Positions 30,935 to 39,767 of a stretch of 43,434 nucleotides of DNA are shown one piece after another. The notes under the pieces were generated by a model. That model was not told the DNA's origin. It did not search any database and saw nothing but the letters and a program-made list of their open reading frames with translations. The DNA is taken from assembly GCA_022827225.1 (NCBI GenBank), contig JAJDTJ010000107.1:1-43434 (forward strand). Reading direction: 5' to 3'. Positions within the stretch are counted from its first letter, which is position 1; each line of letters opens with the position of its first letter. Made by a program: the position numbers and the translations under genes. This DNA is from Candidatus Poribacteria bacterium (lineage in GTDB: Bacteria > Poribacteria > WGA-4E > WGA-3G).

Positions 30935-31498
30935 CTATGGGATCCTTGACATCATTGCGTCGTAGTCTGCTTTTAGCATCCCGTATCCTATTGAATCCTC
31001 ACATCGATTGCGTTTTTGTACAAATTTTTCGAGACGCCCTTCATAGTGCATCCCGATTTTCTGTAGCACCCGTTCGGATGCTAAATTGTTCTCAAAATGA
31101 TACGCACAAATTCGATTCAATTTTAACACTTGAAAACCGTACGCGACGACCGTCTTTGCAGCTTCGGTGCAATACCCACCGCCCCAATACGGTTTACCTA
31201 TCCAGAAACCGAGTTCGCCATTTTCGATCTCTGGGTCGAGTCTGATCTCTATGGCACCGATAAAGTTCTGTTCTGTTTTCAGTGTAATCGCGAAATTGAG
31301 TGCTTTGTCTTTCTCAAACTTTTTAGAACAGGAGCGAATCCATTCCTCCGCCATGCCATCTTCATAAGGGTGTGGCATATAACATAACGTTGCTGCGACA
31401 TCGTATTCACCAGCAAGCCGTTGAATATCTTCAGCGTCCTCAAACGTCAGCGAGCGGAGTAGCAATCTTTCTGTAAGCAGCGGCGGTGCGGTTCTCAT
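30935..31498 (-). CDS. GNAT acetyltransferase, RimJ/RimL type
   Basis: A 187-residue GCN5-related N-acetyltransferase like RimJ/RimL, which acetylate N-termini of ribosomal proteins or other substrates. Visible marks are TERLLLRSLTFEDAEDI, GELGFWIGKPYWGGGYCTEAAKTVVAYGF (acetyl-CoA-binding R/Q-x-x-G-x-G region, here WGGGYC), and LNRICAYHFENNLASERVLQKIGMHYEGRLE. I chose the ATG at 31498, one base after the TAA of lysS. It lies between lysS and lolE with gaps of 1 and 8 bases, so it is in the same transcript. Substrate not readable. Confidence 0.87.
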   Translation of the reverse strand: MRTAPPLLTERLLLRSLTFEDAEDIQRLAGEYDVAATLCYMPHPYEDGMAEEWIRSCSKKFEKDKALNFAITLKTEQNFIGAIEIRLDPEIENGELGFWIGKPYWGGGYCTEAAKTVVAYGFQVLKLNRICAYHFENNLASERVLQKIGMHYEGRLEKFVQKRNRCEDSIGYGMLKADYDAMMSRIP

Positions 31499-31499
31499 T

Positions 31500-32972
31500 T
31501 TAATTCTCCGGACGCATCTGCGGAAACAGGATGACATCGCGGATGGAATATTGGTTCGTCAGTAACATTGTCAGTCGGTCGATACCGATACCGAGTCCAC
31601 CCGTCGGTGGCATGCCGTATTCTAACGCCCGCAGATAATCCTCGTCGACCATGAAGGCTTCATCATTGCCTGCCTCCAAACTGCTTGCCTGCTCAAGAAA
31701 ACGTTGGCGTTGATCAACCGGGTCGTTGAGTTCGCTAAAAGCGTTTCCGACCTCCATCCCACAGATAAAGAATTCAAAGCGTTCAACGAATTCAGGGTTA
31801 TCAGGCTTCTTTTTAGCGAAGGGTGACACCTCAATCGGATAATCGGTTATGAATGTCGGTTGAATGAGTTTGGGTTCCACAAATTCGTCGAAAAGTTCTG
31901 CGATAATTTTCCCTTTTGTTTCATCACCGACCAATTCAACACGTGCGTCAACGGCTGCTTGATACAATTCATCTGCTGATAACGGCACTGGATCTATACT
32001 GCTGTACTTCCGAACTGCGTCAACCATACTTAATCTTTCCCATGGGGGTGTGAGATCAAGTTCATGTTCCTGATAGGTAACCTTCGTTGTCCCGTGAACA
32101 TTTTTCGCTGTATCAGCGATCAGCGTTTCAGTAAGTTCCATTATCTGAATATAGTCGGCATAAGCTTGATAGAGTTCAAGCATTGTAAATTCGGGGTTAT
32201 GGTCTCTATCCATCCCTTCGTTTCGGAAGTCGCGCGAGAATTCATAAACCCGGTCAAACCCGCCGACGATCAAGCGTTTGAGATAGAGTTCGTTTGCGAT
32301 GCGTAGATAGAGCGACTGTTCGAGCGTATTATGATACGTTGTAAAGGGTCGCGCGTTTGCCCCGCCGTAGATTGGTTGCAAGACGGGGGTCTCAACTTCA
32401 ATGAAATTTCGGGCGTTGAGCATATCTCGAATCGCTTGGACAATCTGTGTTCTCTTAACAAAAACGTCCTTCACTTCAGGATTCATGATAAGGTCAGCGT
32501 ATCGTTGTCTATAGCGCGTCTGTTTATCTTGCAAACCGTGCCATTTTTCTGGGAGCGGTCGGACAGATTTGGAGAGGAGTTCTATGGCATCGACAAGGAC
32601 AGTCAATTCACCTGTTCGGGTTCGGAAAACCGTGCCTTCAGCGCCGACGATATCACCGGTATCAAACCGTCGATAGATTTTATACGGGTCAACACCGACT
32701 TTGTCGCGTCGGACGTATATCTGGATTTGCCCTTCGCTGTCCTGAAGATGTGCGAAGCTGCTTTTGCCGTGATCGCGTTTGGTCATAATCCTGCCAGCGA
32801 TGCGAATGGTCTCTGCGTCTTCGGATGTCTGTTGGATGTCGGCAAAGTCTTGGTGAATTTCGGATGTCGTGTGTGTCGGTTCGTACTTATGTGGGTACGG
32901 GTCAACACCGAATTTGCGAATTTCGTCTAATTTCTCACGACGTTGCTGAATTAAGTCCTTTGTCTCTTCCAC
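31500..32972 (-). CDS. lysS: Class II lysyl-tRNA synthetase
   Basis: LysRS charges tRNA-Lys. The 490-residue protein has the OB-fold anticodon-binding domain (about 50-150, with IRIAGRIMTKRDHGKSSFAHLQD) and the class II core. Motif 1 lies around FIEVETPVLQPIYGGANARPF, motif 2 is RDFRNEGMDRDHNPEFTMLE and motif 3 is GLGIGIDRLTMLL. The start is GTG with AAGGAGG eight bases upstream; no better ATG exists. A promoter-like pair is present at 33008-33036. The GNAT and lolE genes follow. Confidence 0.96.
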   Translation of the reverse strand: MEETKDLIQQRREKLDEIRKFGVDPYPHKYEPTHTTSEIHQDFADIQQTSEDAETIRIAGRIMTKRDHGKSSFAHLQDSEGQIQIYVRRDKVGVDPYKIYRRFDTGDIVGAEGTVFRTRTGELTVLVDAIELLSKSVRPLPEKWHGLQDKQTRYRQRYADLIMNPEVKDVFVKRTQIVQAIRDMLNARNFIEVETPVLQPIYGGANARPFTTYHNTLEQSLYLRIANELYLKRLIVGGFDRVYEFSRDFRNEGMDRDHNPEFTMLELYQAYADYIQIMELTETLIADTAKNVHGTTKVTYQEHELDLTPPWERLSMVDAVRKYSSIDPVPLSADELYQAAVDARVELVGDETKGKIIAELFDEFVEPKLIQPTFITDYPIEVSPFAKKKPDNPEFVERFEFFICGMEVGNAFSELNDPVDQRQRFLEQASSLEAGNDEAFMVDEDYLRALEYGMPPTGGLGIGIDRLTMLLTNQYSIRDVILFPQMRPEN

Positions 32973-33007
32973 GGATGATGCCTCCTTTTTTGTCCTGTTT
33001 TTTTATA

Positions 33008-33036
33008 ATTATACTTTAGTTGCACAAGTAAAGCAA
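33008..33036 (-). promoter_or_regulatory. Promoter for lysS-GNAT-lolE-lolD
   Basis: On the minus strand TTGCTT (33031-33036), 17 bases, TATAAT (33008-33013, perfect). It lies about 35 bases before the lysS start. Confidence 0.6.
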
Positions 33037-33093
33037 ACTAAAATATACGGATAGTCGATTATTGGTTTCCTGATGTCGGCAATTGATTGATAC

Positions 33094-33130
33094 AAACACA
33101 AACTAACAATTTGTGTTACAACTCGTTCTT
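33094..33130. repeat. REP-like palindromic repeat, copy B
   Basis: 33 of 37 bases match copy A at 17312-17348. One arm base change (AATTTGTG instead of AGTTTGTG) breaks one pair of the stem. It lies between lysS and prfB, 43 bases after the prfB stop, so both copies sit at 3' ends of minus-strand genes. Confidence 0.7.
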
Positions 33131-33172
33131 TTTGACGAAACCTCACTGACAGGTTTACATTCGGCATTGGTA

Positions 33173-34277
33173 TTACTTCTCTTGTGCTTTCAGTTTCAGG
33201 TAGTTTTCGATAAATGGGTCTAAGGCACCGTCTAATACGGCGTTAACGTTCCCTGTTTCGACGTTTGTTCGCAAGTCTTTGACCCGTTGGTAAGGGTGTA
33301 ACACATAGGAACGGATTTGGCTGCCGAAGTTAATCTCTAAACGTTCGCTGCGTTGTTTGGCGAGTTCTTCTTCGCGTTCAGCACGATATTTTTCGTGAAG
33401 GCGTGACCGGAGCAGCTTCATAGCGATCTCTCGGTTCTTATGCTGCGAACGCTCATTCTGACATTGTACAATAATCCCGGTCGGTTTATGTGTAATCCGA
33501 ATTGCTGAATCTGTGACATTGACGTGCTGTCCACCGGCACCACTGGCTCGGTAGGAATCTATGCGTAAGTCTTCCGGTTGAATGTTGACTTCGACGGTGT
33601 CGTCGATTTCGGGTGTAACGTCAACTGCTGCGAAAGAGGTGTGCCGTCGCTTGTTAAAATCGTAAGGCGATAAACGGACGAGCCTGTGTACACCGGTTTC
33701 AGCCTGAAGGTATCCGTAAGCGAGGTTGCCTGTGACAAGGATCGTTGTGTTTTTGATACCGGCTTCGTCTCCTGCGGTGATGTCAACGATCTCGGTTTGG
33801 TAGTTGCGCCCGTCGCACCAGCGGAGGTACATCCGCATCAACATTCCTGCCCAATCTTGTGCGTCCACGCCGCCTGCTCCAGAGTGGATACTAAGGATGG
33901 CATTGTTTTCATCGAATTCGCCTCTCAGCATTAACCGGAGTTCCATCTGTTCAAGGCGGCTTGCGACGTTGTCTAATCCGTCTACGATTTCTGCTTGTAA
34001 ACTGTTATCGTTTTCTTCATCTGCGAGTTCAACAAGCGTCTGAATGTCCTCAATTTTCAGGTAGAGTTCTTCGTAGGTCGTAACCTCATCACGGAGGGTG
34101 GAGATTCGTTGATTGGTTTCTTGGACGCGCTGTGTGTTACGCCAGAAGTCTGGGGCAATCGTAGCCTCTTCAAGTTCGGTTAATTCTTTGCGTTTTTCAT
34201 CCAAGTCAAAGATACCCTCTGAGTTCTAAGAGCCGGGTCTGCATCTCTTCAGCCTGGTTTTTTAGGTTTATGAGCAT
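33173..34277 (-). CDS. prfB: Peptide chain release factor 2, made by programmed +1 frameshift
   Basis: RF2 releases peptides at UGA and UAA. The gene is split: the first 23 codons start at ATG 34277 (AGAGGAGA upstream) and end LELRGYL at an in-frame TGA. The rest continues in the +1 frame as DLDEKRKELTELEEATIAPDFW to the end. With the shift the protein is 367 residues, the normal RF2 length. GGQ is present (GAGGQHVNV). The tripeptide position usually SPF in RF2 reads SPY (in LVRLSPYDFNKRRHTSF). lnt lies 49 bases upstream. The gene is intact in the sense that matters for RF2; a simple frame caller would report only a truncated 343-residue product. Confidence 0.94.
34205..34220 (-). promoter_or_regulatory. 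Programmed +1 frameshift site of prfB
   Basis: On the minus strand AGA GGG TAT CTT TGA C: a Shine-Dalgarno-like AGAGGG three bases before CTT, then the slippery CUU-U and the UGA stop followed by C. It has the same layout as the classical RF2 autoregulation site: low RF2 slows termination at UGA and lets the ribosome slip. Confidence 0.93.
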
Positions 34278-34326
34278 ATTTCTCCTCTGATTTATGAGCC
34301 ATTTTTTTATTAAATTCACGTTATAA

Positions 34327-36102
34327 CTAAGAATTTTGCCGCTGTCGTCGTATCACAATTAGGGTGCCGAACCATCCGACACAGATCATCACACACAGGA
34401 TTGGGAACCAATCTCCGTAGCGCGTATAGAGGGTCTGTTTATGTTCCGCAGGTGCGCGCAGCGGTACCGACGCGACAAGTACCTCCTGCGTTGTATCTGG
34501 TGTAACCAAAGGTGTCGTTATCCGCCCGAACTTGTCTACAACGCAGGTAAAACCACCGTTTGCGGATCGGAACACAGCTATTCGATTCTCAACTGCGCGG
34601 AAGGGTGCCATCGATAGATGCAGTTCGGGGAAGGCAGTCCCATCGAACCAAGCATCGTTCGTGAAGATACCCATGACGTTGGCACCTTTTTTTATAGGTC
34701 TACGAAATTCGTCTGGGAACACCGATTCAAAGCAGATGGATGCCCCGACCTTTATCTGTTCAGACGGACGCTGTGGGTTCATCACACCCTCTGATAAAGC
34801 GGTTTTAGGCGGTTTAGATAGTTCTGTATCCGCTGTTAAGTTTGCATGAACCGGATTCTCAGTGTCTGTCTTATCTTTAACGATAAACACAGGTAAAAGG
34901 TTTACTGATTTTCCAGGCGTAAAGGGTTCAAACATGATAAAGTTCGGGATGAAATCAGGGAGCAGGTGTTCCAGCGGTACGTACTCCCCAAAGGGTACAA
35001 GATGCATCTTCGCGTAGTCGGCGTGTATCTTTCCATCTGGTGCTATTGAAAGGACGCGGTTGAATATGGGTTCGCCTGTTTTATCGTTATTTTTTGAAAA
35101 TTTGCCGATAGCGTCGTCTGTTTTTCCTCTATTCGCTGTACCGAGGAGTATAGGTGTTGCTGTATCGCTGAGCATTTGAGAAAATCTTGCGTAGTAGGTC
35201 GGCCACATGCCTGTCAACGCCTCACTTCGGATGGCTGTTTCGGGCCAGACGATTAAATCGGGGTTCTCTTTATCTGCTTTATGGGTCAAATTGAGATAAC
35301 GCTGTAAAATTTTCGGGAACTGGTTTCTATTCCATTTTTCAAGTTGTGGGATGTTGCCCGGAATGAGTGCTACGCGTAGGGTTTCCGTGTTTGTCTGAGT
35401 GCTTCTGTTTATCGGTTCAGCGTTCCGAAGTTGTAAGGCTCCGTAGCTGAAGCAGAAGATCATTAGAATCAGGGGGAGTACTACAGCTCGGATCTCACGT
35501 CGCCACTCGTGCCGTTTGCAAAGCAGGGTTGCGATGCCAGCGTTGAAAAGAACAATCACGAAACTGATGCCGTGTACACCGATGACAGAAGCGACTTGTA
35601 TCGCAATGAGATTGTTCCACTGTGAGTACCCGACGCTCCCCCACGGGAATCCGGTTAGCATCCAGCTCCGCACCCATTCGAGTGCCGTCCAGATACAGGC
35701 GCAAGCGATCGGGAATAATATACCGGAATTCACGCGGACAAACTTCAGCAGGGCGGCGAAAACTGCAAAATAGAGAGCAGTATAGCCGACAAGGAGTAGG
35801 TAGCCGACCATTGTAGCATAGATATTCGCGTAAGGATAGAGGAGGGCGATTGCTGGGAGCAAACCTGCGAAGAATAGGAACCCTGTTAAATAGCCGACCC
35901 AGAACGCTGATTTCCAGTTGGTTGTCCGCATGATTGCAATGAAAAACGGCACCAGGGCAATCCAAGCGAATGGAAATAGGTTTAGCGTCGGGAAACTGAG
36001 AAACAGCAGGAATGCTGACAGTATCGCGAATAGATAGTGTTGATAGCGTTTCAAAAGGTTTTCCGTGGTAGTATCCTCCAAAATGTTCAATGTTGAACTC
36101 AC
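34327..36102 (-). CDS. lnt: Apolipoprotein N-acyltransferase
   Basis: Lnt adds the third acyl chain to the N-terminal cysteine of lipoproteins in the inner membrane, the step before Lol export. The 591-residue protein has about six N-terminal helices (LSFPTLNLFPFAWIALVPF; GFPWGSVGYSQW) and a periplasmic nitrilase domain with the full triad: E288 (WPETA), K365 (AKMHLVPFGEYVPLE) and C457 (ASICFES). A last helix follows (565-585). About 40 extra residues (408-448) lie just before the cysteine strand, making it longer than the usual 510-540. The start is uncertain: GTG 36102 has no clear ribosome site. prfB follows after 49 bases. It fits functionally with lolE/lolD. Confidence 0.93.
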   Translation of the reverse strand: MSSTLNILEDTTTENLLKRYQHYLFAILSAFLLFLSFPTLNLFPFAWIALVPFFIAIMRTTNWKSAFWVGYLTGFLFFAGLLPAIALLYPYANIYATMVGYLLLVGYTALYFAVFAALLKFVRVNSGILFPIACACIWTALEWVRSWMLTGFPWGSVGYSQWNNLIAIQVASVIGVHGISFVIVLFNAGIATLLCKRHEWRREIRAVVLPLILMIFCFSYGALQLRNAEPINRSTQTNTETLRVALIPGNIPQLEKWNRNQFPKILQRYLNLTHKADKENPDLIVWPETAIRSEALTGMWPTYYARFSQMLSDTATPILLGTANRGKTDDAIGKFSKNNDKTGEPIFNRVLSIAPDGKIHADYAKMHLVPFGEYVPLEHLLPDFIPNFIMFEPFTPGKSVNLLPVFIVKDKTDTENPVHANLTADTELSKPPKTALSEGVMNPQRPSEQIKVGASICFESVFPDEFRRPIKKGANVMGIFTNDAWFDGTAFPELHLSMAPFRAVENRIAVFRSANGGFTCVVDKFGRITTPLVTPDTTQEVLVASVPLRAPAEHKQTLYTRYGDWFPILCVMICVGWFGTLIVIRRQRQNS

Positions 36103-36167
36103 TTTAATAATTTTATAGGACGGTATCTCTGGGTGTCAAGGAAATCTATTCCGCTGTTTTATTTTTG

Positions 36168-38360
36168 CTAAAAAAGGTTTGTTTTCAACAGGTGCGCGAC
36201 TTTGATGAACACAAGTCGTTCGGTATTGCCTTCTACATCGCGGTTGTCGTTATAAACAATAAAAAAATTGCTTTCTGGACGATATTCATAGGCGAAAAGG
36301 GCAAAGACTCGGCGTTCTTTCTCTACGGTGAATTCAGCACTGGCTCTTGCATACATCCGCTGAGCGAACTGATAGTTGACGATGAAACGGCGGGTCCACT
36401 CCGAAAGTTGCCACTGTGTTGTCTCTGGTTCTCTTTCGTGTAACCGTTGTAAAATGAACTCAAAACTGAGTTTGGCGGTCGGACGAATGGTAATCTCTGG
36501 ACGGATAAAGAAGGTGTCTTTATTGTCTCGGACCCCGAAGCTGCTCGTATTTCGGATCTGCACATATTTCGGTGGGAACCATCCGGCAAAGAACCGGACT
36601 GTTCTGTCGGTGAATGGGATGTTGTCTTCGTTAATGTGATAGTACCACTCAGGTCCGAGGAAAAAAAAGAGATCACGAACCCCGATAAGTCCGCTAAAAC
36701 GTGCTCTATGGTTTGTCAGTTCACCGGTGTGGTTGGCGAGTCGTTCATACTCCGCTTCACCGCGAAGTCTTTCGAGTGTGCCTTTATATTGCTTATTATA
36801 GCGACTGTTGAGGACAAAGCCTCGTCTATCCACACGTGGTACAAACCCGGTTTCAGGGTTAAAGTGTTCCCCGATATCGGCGTAAATGGCATCCACCGAG
36901 AACACGTTGCTTCGGCGCACGAGTTGTAGAAAAATTAGGTCGTCCGCTGTGTTGTCTATCATTTCGAGTCCACCTGCTTTCCACTCTCTTGCGTATTCGA
37001 GGTTGAGGTTGAGGTCTGCGGGCAATTGGATGCGGGCATCCATTCCACCCGCCCGATCATAAGCGCGCCCGCGTTGTTTATTGACGGCTAAAACCCCGAT
37101 AGATGATGTCCTGCCGACTTCGCGTTGCAATCTGAAGACAGCGTAATTGTAGTTGGCAAGAGGTAACTCGCCTGCTTCTAATTCTTTATCTGCATCTTCG
37201 GGCCCGGCGACGGCGCCCATAAAAGCCAAGTTGTACTTACTGAATTTTCCGATAGCCTTTCCACCACCGATCAAATCTTCAACGCGTCGGCTGTAGAACA
37301 GATCGAGCGGCATCTGAAAAAGTTCGTTCCCTTCAAGAAAAAAAGGACGTTTTTCAGGGAAACGGAGCGGTATATCGCTGAGGTTCACGAGGTCAGGGTC
37401 TGCTTCAATTTGTGCGAAATCCGGGTTCACCGTCAGGTCAACTGTGAAATCTTTAATCGGGTAGCGAAGGTCTAATCCGGCATCCGTTTTCACTGCTGTT
37501 TCTGTTTCACCATCGTTGGGTTGTAGTGCCTGCGGTTTTAGTGTAGCGTATGGCTTGAACTTAACAGGTCGCTTCGTTATGAGCTCCGAGATCGGGAGGT
37601 TTGTTAGCCTTCCGAATCTGGAAACGGCGTATTGACGTTCACCGAGATCAGTCCACGTCTGTTCTTCCGCTGGCACTTCATCGTTTCGCCAGAAGTTAAT
37701 TCCCCAGGTCGCTGTTTGACTCGCTTTTGAGAACCGTAGTTCGGCGAATGGGATGGCGAATTCGGCTACCCATTTGTCTGTTTCTTTTGCTGCTTTGCCT
37801 TCCCAATCGCAGTCCCATGAGATAGCCGTTCCGATGCTGGATGAACCGGTGCGTCTATTGGCGCCTTCGTTTGTTAATCGCCTGTCGGTCTGTGTGCCGA
37901 GTGGGTTTAATGCGAAGGTGTAACAGTTCCTACCATCAAGAAAAGTATCGATTAAGACTTCGACGTGGTCATCGGAGAAGAAGAAGGCATCGCGTCGCGT
38001 CTGATTCGCGGCGAGGTTGTTCATATCTGTCTTGAAACATTCAAACGCGACATAGAGTTTATTTTCGTCATAAGCGACATAGATGGTCGTTGGTTGTGTT
38101 GCTGATTTGCCGCGCTGTGGTTCAAATTGAATGAGTTCACCGGTTTTCGCGCTATTTTTCCAGCAGGAATCATCTAATTTACCATCGATTGTTGGTGGGA
38201 CTTCTGCGCGGATTGCTTCAATTTCTCGGACTGCCAGGGGGTCAGAAGATTCGTTATTTGCCTTCGCTTCTAATGTGCTAAGACCGCAGAGACAGTGTAT
38301 AAGGGACACTATTACACTAAAAGCGTATAGGTTTTTGAACTGTGCTTTAATAGATCGCAT
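36168..38360 (-). CDS. Exported CBM9-like + DUF5916 outer-membrane barrel protein
   Basis: A 730-residue protein with a signal peptide (about 1-33). A family-9-type carbohydrate-binding-like domain follows (PPTIDGKLDDSCWKNS, then IYVAYDENKLYVAFEC, DHVEVLIDTF, WVAEFAIPFAELRFS; about 50-240). Then comes a DUF5916 region (DAGLDLRYPIKDFTVDLTVNPDFAQIEADP; LRFPEKRPFFLEGNELF) and alternating strands of a probable barrel, ending LLKTNLF with a terminal Phe. Such proteins are common in Bacteroidetes and related diderms and may take up or bind polysaccharide, but no member that I know has a settled role. It has a strong promoter and is divergent from the PorV-like gene. No ribosome site is close to the ATG. 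Confidence 0.85.
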   Translation of the reverse strand: MRSIKAQFKNLYAFSVIVSLIHCLCGLSTLEAKANNESSDPLAVREIEAIRAEVPPTIDGKLDDSCWKNSAKTGELIQFEPQRGKSATQPTTIYVAYDENKLYVAFECFKTDMNNLAANQTRRDAFFFSDDHVEVLIDTFLDGRNCYTFALNPLGTQTDRRLTNEGANRRTGSSSIGTAISWDCDWEGKAAKETDKWVAEFAIPFAELRFSKASQTATWGINFWRNDEVPAEEQTWTDLGERQYAVSRFGRLTNLPISELITKRPVKFKPYATLKPQALQPNDGETETAVKTDAGLDLRYPIKDFTVDLTVNPDFAQIEADPDLVNLSDIPLRFPEKRPFFLEGNELFQMPLDLFYSRRVEDLIGGGKAIGKFSKYNLAFMGAVAGPEDADKELEAGELPLANYNYAVFRLQREVGRTSSIGVLAVNKQRGRAYDRAGGMDARIQLPADLNLNLEYAREWKAGGLEMIDNTADDLIFLQLVRRSNVFSVDAIYADIGEHFNPETGFVPRVDRRGFVLNSRYNKQYKGTLERLRGEAEYERLANHTGELTNHRARFSGLIGVRDLFFFLGPEWYYHINEDNIPFTDRTVRFFAGWFPPKYVQIRNTSSFGVRDNKDTFFIRPEITIRPTAKLSFEFILQRLHEREPETTQWQLSEWTRRFIVNYQFAQRMYARASAEFTVEKERRVFALFAYEYRPESNFFIVYNDNRDVEGNTERLVFIKVAHLLKTNLF

Positions 38361-38408
38361 TCGTTTATGTGTCGAAACCTCCTCTCCCTTTGTGTTAATT
38401 TCGTTACG

Positions 38409-38437
38409 ATTTTAGCCGAAACGGTTTTTTCTGTCAA
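38409..38437 (-). promoter_or_regulatory. Promoter for the DUF5916 gene
   Basis: On the minus strand TTGACA (38432-38437, perfect), 17 bases, TAAAAT (38409-38414). It lies about 50 bases upstream of the ATG. Confidence 0.7.
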
Positions 38438-38516
38438 CATTAGGGCGTGTGTAAATATTTTTTCATGGCTCTGGATTATATTATGTTATCTTTTGAGGTA
38501 AACGAATTAAAGCGAT

Positions 38517-38551
38517 TTGCGTTATTAAGGTCAATTGCGTTATTATATAAT
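38517..38551 (+). promoter_or_regulatory. Direct repeat and -10 upstream of the PorV-like gene
   Basis: TTGCGTTATTA occurs at 38517-38527 and again at 38535-38545, starts 18 bases apart. TATAAT follows at 38546-38551. The second copy would overlap the RNA polymerase footprint, so this could be a regulator site. A good -35 was not found. Confidence 0.35.
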
Positions 38552-38625
38552 AATAGCGGAAAGACGAACGAAAGCATACACAGAAACAGAAATTGAATTT
38601 TGATAGAAAGAGGAGTTACAACGCT

Positions 38626-39750
38626 GTGTACTTTTTTTTACACAAAAGCTTTATACTACTTTTACTGCTTATTATCTCGCTTCCGGTTCCTGTGCTCGCG
38701 GGCCCTGGTCGGACGGGTGCTCAGATATTGAATCTCGGTGGCGGTGCGCGGGCAAGGGCACTCGGTGACGCGTTTTATGCGATGTCGGGTGATGTGACAA
38801 CGTCGCTTTGGAATCCGAGCGGACTCGCGGACCTGCCGGAAAGCAGGCTCCGCTCTGGTCAGAAGGCGGCACAAGCCTCGATGTTCTATTCGGATTACAG
38901 TGCACCTTTCGGTGAAGCGGGTGAAGGGTTATATTATACGTTCCTCTCCGGTGCGATGCCGCTCGGTGATTTCGGGACTATCGGTACGACGCTCCAAATG
39001 CAAGGACAAGGCACGATTGCTGTTACAACGGATTCGCCGGACGTATTACGTGAGGAGAGTCTTGGCACCAACTTCGCACTCACATTCTCCTATGCAGACC
39101 GAATCACAGAGTCTTTATCGGCAGGCATCAACGGTAAAATCATCCGGATGGTACTCGGACGCGAAAATGGGAGCTCTTATGCTGCCGATTTGGGTATGCA
39201 ATACCTCTTGCCATTTGATCTGATGCCGACGACGCTCGGTGTTGCAATTCAGAATATCGGACCGGGTATCTCATTTATTGATGAGAACCAAGCCGATCCG
39301 TTACCGCGACTCTTTCGTGTCGGTACGTCTATAAGCCTTTACCGTGATAGATATAACCACCTCCGCTTCGTCAGCGGTATCACTGCTTATATTGATAAGT
39401 TGACAGAAGATGAAGACGAACTGGTGGTTGACTTAGAACGGCTGAATGCTGAAAGGGAAGAAAAACTGACGCGGGAGCAGTTGCTTTCGGATCGCGGTGT
39501 CGGTATCCGAGCGTTTGAATGGCGGCATCTGCAAAAGAATGTCGGCTTGGAATACTGGCTCGGCAATATTTTGGCACTTCGGGTCGGCTATAAAGTTGAA
39601 CCCGGTATTAACCTCCTGAATCCAATGGACCATTTTACGGGTGGTATTGGCGTGAAGATATACCTATTTAATCTCGATCTAAGTTACGGTCCGAGTTTCG
39701 GTCCCAACAATCAACGGCTCATTGAAGCGACTGGAATTGTAATTTTTTGA
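38626..39750 (+). CDS. PorV/PorQ-family outer-membrane barrel protein
   Basis: A 374-residue protein of the PorV/PorQ (FadL-like, UPF0164) family. After a signal peptide (MYFFLHKSFILLLLLIISLPVPVLA) comes the family's opening GPGRTGAQILNLGGGARARALGDAFYAMSGDVTTSLWNPSGLAD. Barrel strands follow, and it ends FNLDLSYGPSFGPNNQRLIEATGIVIF with terminal aromatic Phe. In Bacteroidetes PorV serves type IX secretion; no other T9SS gene is seen here, so that role is not claimed. I chose the GTG at 38626 with AGAGGAG about 10 bases upstream; an in-frame TTG at 38593 lies before the ribosome site. It begins a four-gene unit. Confidence 0.83.
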   Translation: MYFFLHKSFILLLLLIISLPVPVLAGPGRTGAQILNLGGGARARALGDAFYAMSGDVTTSLWNPSGLADLPESRLRSGQKAAQASMFYSDYSAPFGEAGEGLYYTFLSGAMPLGDFGTIGTTLQMQGQGTIAVTTDSPDVLREESLGTNFALTFSYADRITESLSAGINGKIIRMVLGRENGSSYAADLGMQYLLPFDLMPTTLGVAIQNIGPGISFIDENQADPLPRLFRVGTSISLYRDRYNHLRFVSGITAYIDKLTEDEDELVVDLERLNAEREEKLTREQLLSDRGVGIRAFEWRHLQKNVGLEYWLGNILALRVGYKVEPGINLLNPMDHFTGGIGVKIYLFNLDLSYGPSFGPNNQRLIEATGIVIF

Positions 39751-39767
39751 TAAGGAAATAACAGAAA

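Noticed and set aside
34204..34277. prfB frameshift as a sequencing error or pseudogene
   Set aside because: The stop and surrounding bases match the known programmed RF2 site and the joined length is normal, so this is regulation and not damage.
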